In this document: piece after piece, positions 46,001-52,000 of the stretch
How the letters are laid out: every line of letters begins with the position of its first letter
Position numbering within the stretch: position 1 is the stretch's first letter
Source: Owenia fusiformis
Taxonomy: Eukaryota > Annelida > Polychaeta > Sabellida > Oweniidae
DNA length: 64,000 nucleotides
Assembly (NCBI GenBank): GCA_903813345.2
Contig: CAIIXF020000005.1
Location: 28,587,375 to 28,651,374 of the forward strand
Reading direction: 5' to 3'
The notes under the pieces: generated by a model
What the model was told of the DNA's origin: nothing
Seen by the model: only the letters and a program-made list of their open reading frames with translations
Databases searched by the model: none
Translations under genes and position numbers: made by a program

Positions 46001-49000
46001 AATGTACATACTCACTGAAGTGAAACTGATAGTAATGTTTTAATGTTTTTGTCTTGCAGGGTGCCATTCTACTATGAGGTCAAAGTAATTTTTGTAATAT
46101 GGCTCTTGTCTCCCGCAACTAAAGGCTCAAGTATTCTCTACAGAAAATTTGTTCACCCTCAGCTTATGAAAAGAGAAAAAGTAAGTAAACTTCTGTACAT
46201 GATTCAATACAAATACCACACCTATATACCGTACCACTAAAATGAGTATATAAAGTGTAGAGTGCCTCACACCATTTTGCAAAGCATAGATTTGTGACAT
46301 ACTATATGCCGCCATTGTGCTTGCTTAGACCATGTTTTCATTGTTGGTTTTGCTAATAAGTAGATATGAACCCAAAATGTTTGACAGAAATTATGGAAAA
46401 TTATTCAAGTTCAAGCATTGAAAATTATATATTAAATATCAAATACATGTCATTTCACTTTCATGATGATAACTTTTCGTATACAGTTCCTCCAATTAAC
46501 AGTAGGACCTAATGATTTGATGTTTGGCAATCAGTAAATACACATGACCGTGTATAAATATTTTGAACCTGTTTATCTGACTTCAGGATATAGATCAACT
46601 CATTGAGGAATTTGATAAATTATTGTGACTTCAAGTAGGACAATTTATAAAATTAATTGTACCATCTATGTGTTTTATCATAGCTTTGGTGTTTTAAAAC
46701 ATTGTTATCTATTTTCACACGTATGTGTTTATTTAAGCCACTGACTTATGATTCATGTTGATTCAAATTCAAGTTTACTATTCTGTTTTACAAAATACTT
46801 TAATAACAGGTGTGAACCAATTAAGTCCCAAACAATACCAAGACTGCTTTTTATCGTTTTTGATATTTTACATACTCAAGTTAAAAGATTTTGTGCCAAG
46901 TTTTTTAATCCTCTATGAATCACATTTAAAACATCTGATCTTTAACCTGCCTCCTAATGTATGGCTTTGCCTTTTTAGAATTTCGGAAATTTTAGAATTT
47001 TAAACATTTTTGAACTTACAGTAGAGTTCTATGAAAAAAAATTAATCAAAACAAAATAAAAAATATCTTGAAAATGTGCCAAGATATTTAAGAAAAAGAA
47101 CATTAAGATATTCAGAGGAATAATCAAAATAATTTTTGCCCTACATATAACATAGTAGTATCTAAGCATCTCTTTAAATGGGTCTCATTCTTCCTGATAA
47201 ATGATTTCATTGATAGTGATGTGTTGTTGCTTGTCTTTCCAGGAGATAGATGCCTACATAGCTAAAGCCAGCGACAAGGGATATACTGCTATATTAAAGA
47301 TGGGGTCTTCAGGGTTCAACTATGCAACTAATATAGTCCTTCAGACAGCTATGAAAGTAAGCTATTAAATAGTATCAAATTGAGATTTAACTTGACGTTT
47401 CAAAGTTATTTCCTCTACTTACATATTGGCCTTTGATGTAAGATGCATACCATCTATAGTATATTTGAATAAACATTCTCTTTTGTTAGTACCTCAGTGT
47501 AAATACTCGCATCTGATTGGTCAATTAGCGGTCAACATTTTTGCCTGTACCTCACTTGTGCATCATGGGATATCATATTATTGACCGCGTATGTTACTGT
47601 ACTACACTTGTGAATTATGGGAAATATGACGTCACAATGTTTACAGAAAAAACATGGTAGTCGGACATTTTGTACATTGATGAAAGTGATATTTTGACTT
47701 TTCTACACGACGAGTATAGCAACAATACAAATAGAAACGCAAAATTAACATTAATTTACTGGTGAGTACGCAGTTGTGTGCCGAAAGCAGAGAGTTTAGC
47801 TTCCACTGTCTTCAGATTTTCTTAAAAATTATTGCTGGCGTGGTTCGTAGAAAAGATTGTGAAATGAAGCCATGATTGATGACTGTCGTATAATATTATT
47901 AGTTTCTTCTGACTAACAAAACAATTGTAGACCTCTCTCTTCGGTCAACCGTCAAAATCATATACCTCGACTGTAAACCTTGAAACACTGTTGACCTCGA
48001 CCTTCGGTCTCTGTCAACAGTAGTTTCTCGGTTTACAGTCTCGGTATACAATTTTGCCGGTTGACCTCTGGAGAGGTCAACAATTGTATACTGTTCAATT
48101 CTGAGTATAATATCTTGTGTTTCAGGGGCAAACTAAACTAGTGGATCAACATTTAATTCTTGTATGCAGTGGGGCAAACTTAACAGATGGATTTACATTT
48201 GAATTCTTATTTTGCAGGGGCAAACTAAACTAGTGTATCAACACATGAATTCTTTTGTTTCAGGGGCAAACTAAACTAGTGGATCAACTTCGTAAAAGTT
48301 ACAGTATGAATGACATTGCAGTAGAGCAAGCTCAAAATAGAAACAACAGCAATCAAAATCCTGATGAGGATGAGATGGATGGAGATGGTAGGGTTAATTT
48401 ACAGGCTTGAAAGGTTTAATTCTCAAGCTTGAAAGGGTTAATTGGTGTCTGGCAAGGGTGGTGGTTTGATTTTGGTGAAAAGCTTTTTGAATTAAAAACC
48501 TTTTGGTAAAATGCTTATTGTGCTTCATTTTAGTATAAAATAAGCCATATTTGAAATGAAATCACTAATACCAACTACATTTACTATCAATTATTTATTT
48601 ATTTAATCATCTTTGTACATTTTTTACATTTTTGTTAAAATCATATATTTTTCATGATCTTGATTGTTGTACCATGAAGATACGTACTATTATAGCTCCT
48701 TTCATACACTTACTCATACACCTCTTCTATTCAGCGGTGTGATTAACATTATTTGCCTGGATTTCATCTCTTATCTCAGAAAGTTCATCATCTCACATCA
48801 TGGCCATTTTTGCATATACTGATGTTGAACTCAAAAGGAGATCTGGATAATATTTGAAATTCAAAACAATTGAAGATAATTTGAAATGAAATCCAGGCTG
48901 ATTTTCTATGGCCAGAGCCGGGAACAGGGTTATGTAGTGAACTGTGGAGGGATCTTGTATTATTGTGGTCATTGTTCCTGCTTTAAACTGTAAAATGTAA

Positions 49001-52000
49001 TGCAGGAAATTCATTAAAATTGAACACTGCTAGGTCTGGCTAAAAGTGTTCATTGAAATGTATTCACTTTTAGAAGTTCTAAAAACTAATGCAAAAGTTG
49101 GAACTGAAAAACTGTCCATGTTAGACTGTTTGCATTTTTACAGTTTAAAGCATCACAATTGACCATTCTTTAATGAATTAATCATTGGTGTTTCTATTCA
49201 ATGTTCCTTGAGAATGTTGGGGTTGAAACTTGCATGGCCATTTTTGCATGTCATATCATTATTAGTCATATATCCCCCATGAGCGCATTCTTGTTTCTGC
49301 ATGTTGTACTTTTGAAATACAAGTTGGCTATATTTTTTTGCTTGTGCTCCAATTTCTATTTACTAATGTACTCAGTGTATGGATTTTTGCATGAAGAAAT
49401 TCAATAATTTCCACACAGCTGTTTCTCAATTAATTACTTTTAATATGGCTGCATCTTAAAGAAAATTATGCAAGGCCAATTTTAAGGCTTATCAGTGTGC
49501 TATATACTCTGTGTATGTCCTTTACATGCTGGTTGCTTCCATGTTATGTTGCATGATCAATGTTGTGTAGAAAGATGCTTATACAGTTTGTGTACTTGAG
49601 TAAGCTTAAATATGAAAAACATTTACACCTTATTTTCAGCTTAGAATGATGTATAGCGCCGTTAAACTTTTCTTTATTCAATGCATTTTTGTGAGGAAAC
49701 TCTTTGGTTCCCCTTAAAATGTATAGGATTTTAATAGAATGATGATTGTTGTTATAAAAAATATGTATGCACAGTGAACCCAATCTCTATGTAAAACTTG
49801 TTATAGTTAATGTTCTCTTTGAATGTAAGTAACAATCCTTAATGAATGCCTACAATATGTTATTAGGTCTCATATGGTTTTCTTCTTCAACTTCTTGAGT
49901 ACCAAGAGTGACTAGATTTCTTGTCACCTAAGAAATGAACTTGAAACCCAGAGTGACGAGCTAAAATTGCTCTAAGTTTTAAAATGTAAAGAAATGTAAC
50001 TCTGTTTTACTAAACTGAGCATCGCCTGTTAAATATACAGGGTGTCAAATAAGTCCCGTCCCCCCCCTCTACAGCCAAAACCAAAATATTTTGTACCAAG
50101 TGTTATATATCATTCGAAAGGTCTTCCAAAGTTACGTTGATTGGGATATATCTGACACATGTCAATCAATCTCAGAAATTTTTACATTGTATCAATTGAG
50201 GTGACCATATGCCTAGAAACATGGTAATTTGGCGTATTTTAAGAATCGTGTATAAGAAAGGTCACGGGACCAAAATATGACTAAATATGTTCATGGCGAT
50301 GAATTTAACCTATTTCTGGATAGGGTTAGATGTGTAGAAAATAGAGGTGCAAGGAAAGTGGTGAAAACATTTTTGTAACAAGTGGAATGTGAAAAAGATT
50401 AACTTTTTGATGTATCTTTGAGGTCATATCCTTGTCATTTTGACGCAAAAAAGCTACTTAAAGGAGGGTACGTTAATTTTAAAAGACATCATTAAAATAT
50501 AGGTAAATTCCATCCAAAATACTTGAGAGTTGGTGAGTTAACATAACTTTGGATGATCTTTCCAATGGTATATCACAATAGGTACCTTCTGTTAAGGTTT
50601 TAGCTGTAGCAGGGGGGACAGGACTTATTTGACACCCTGTATATGGTAAAATGTCAAAAGCTGGCAAAAATAAAAAATCCTCTGGTTTCAAAAGGATTAT
50701 AGAGCCTGGGATTCAAGAGGTTGATTCAACAGGTTGAAAAATCAAAGATATGCTTAAGAATTTATTGATTTGCAAGTTATTTTAGGATGAGAGATAGGCA
50801 TTGAGCCCCTTTATTAAGGAAGCCTGTAATTGTTCACATTTAAAGGGTCTCGTACATAAAACAGGGAATCAAGAATTTCATATTTCAAAATGTATTTATA
50901 TTTCAAAATGTTAGTTATATTAACATGCTCATGTGCACCACAAGTTTTACCGTAAGATAAGTAAATATCAAGTTGTCTCTACAGTTCACATTGTAACAAA
51001 ATGAGATGATTCACATTTTCTAAATCTGTACCAAAAATATGTGAAAATGTGAAGCATTTCTGTATAAACCTAGTCCTGTGTCAAATATCCAATATAGAGG
51101 GAGCTATAATGTGTTTTGTTGATCTCCATGGTTACAGCCGAGCGTGCACGTCTTTTAGAGGACAACAGAATCATTGAGGAGCGATTTCAACGAAGACAAT
51201 TGTTGCAACATAAACGATTGTCACAACAAAAATTCGAAGATGACCTCATTCCAGAGGAGGAGGAAGAATATTATAACAATGATGAGAATGAGTCTCGTCT
51301 GCAGCGAACATCATCGCTCAAAGAAACAGGTAGGGAAATTGAAATACTCATTGTATTGTCTTCACATTGTACTTCCTCAATGTCATATGGGGAGTCAACA
51401 CATTTGCTTTGATGCAGGTAGATCACTACTTTATTATCATGCACAATAGATTATACATTGAGTGGGACATGGAGTGATATCTTAAAAATAGCTTCCGTAT
51501 CGTTTCACCTTTTAAATATCGATAAAAGGTCCTCTGTTTGAAATTATATTTGGACGAATTAATTCTCTCTCAAAGTGACCATAATGCAGTAGATGCCAGG
51601 TTTGTTTGAAAAGAACACAATTTCTTCGCTAACCAAATTGTGAGCTTTTACTCCAAGTGCCATTCAAATGGTAGAGAGTTAACTTGAATTTAAGCTGTTT
51701 TGATGATCATACGTGGACATACAAGTATATGTAGTGAATTATATTGTCAACGATTTTGTGTGTAGAATGAGATATGTGTGTGTCACCTTTCTAGTGAATG
51801 AACAATTCTGTATTGTTGGATATTAATGTTGACATGGTTTTTCTTTAAGCCTGCCAAACAGATATTGAAAGTACACCAACAGGAGTAAAAAGACAACACC
51901 GTTCCAAAAAACGTATACAGAAAATATTGTTCTATTTTTATTGTTGTTGTTTAAAACACTAACCTAGTCTATATTAAGTATCAGTTACACTGTTCATGTT

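Larger units (their letters stand above)
43976..46059 (+). other. REEP intron 3
   Basis: 2.1 kb, largely occupied by a hAT-like element (about 44141..45682) with an embedded LINE fragment. The rest is plain AT-rich sequence. Confidence 0.85.
48388..51137 (+). other. REEP intron 6
   Basis: 2.75 kb. Holds the interrupted TTAA MITE (49887..50724) with its nested TA MITE. 48.4-49.9 kb and 50.7-51.1 kb show no recognisable structure. Confidence 0.85.
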
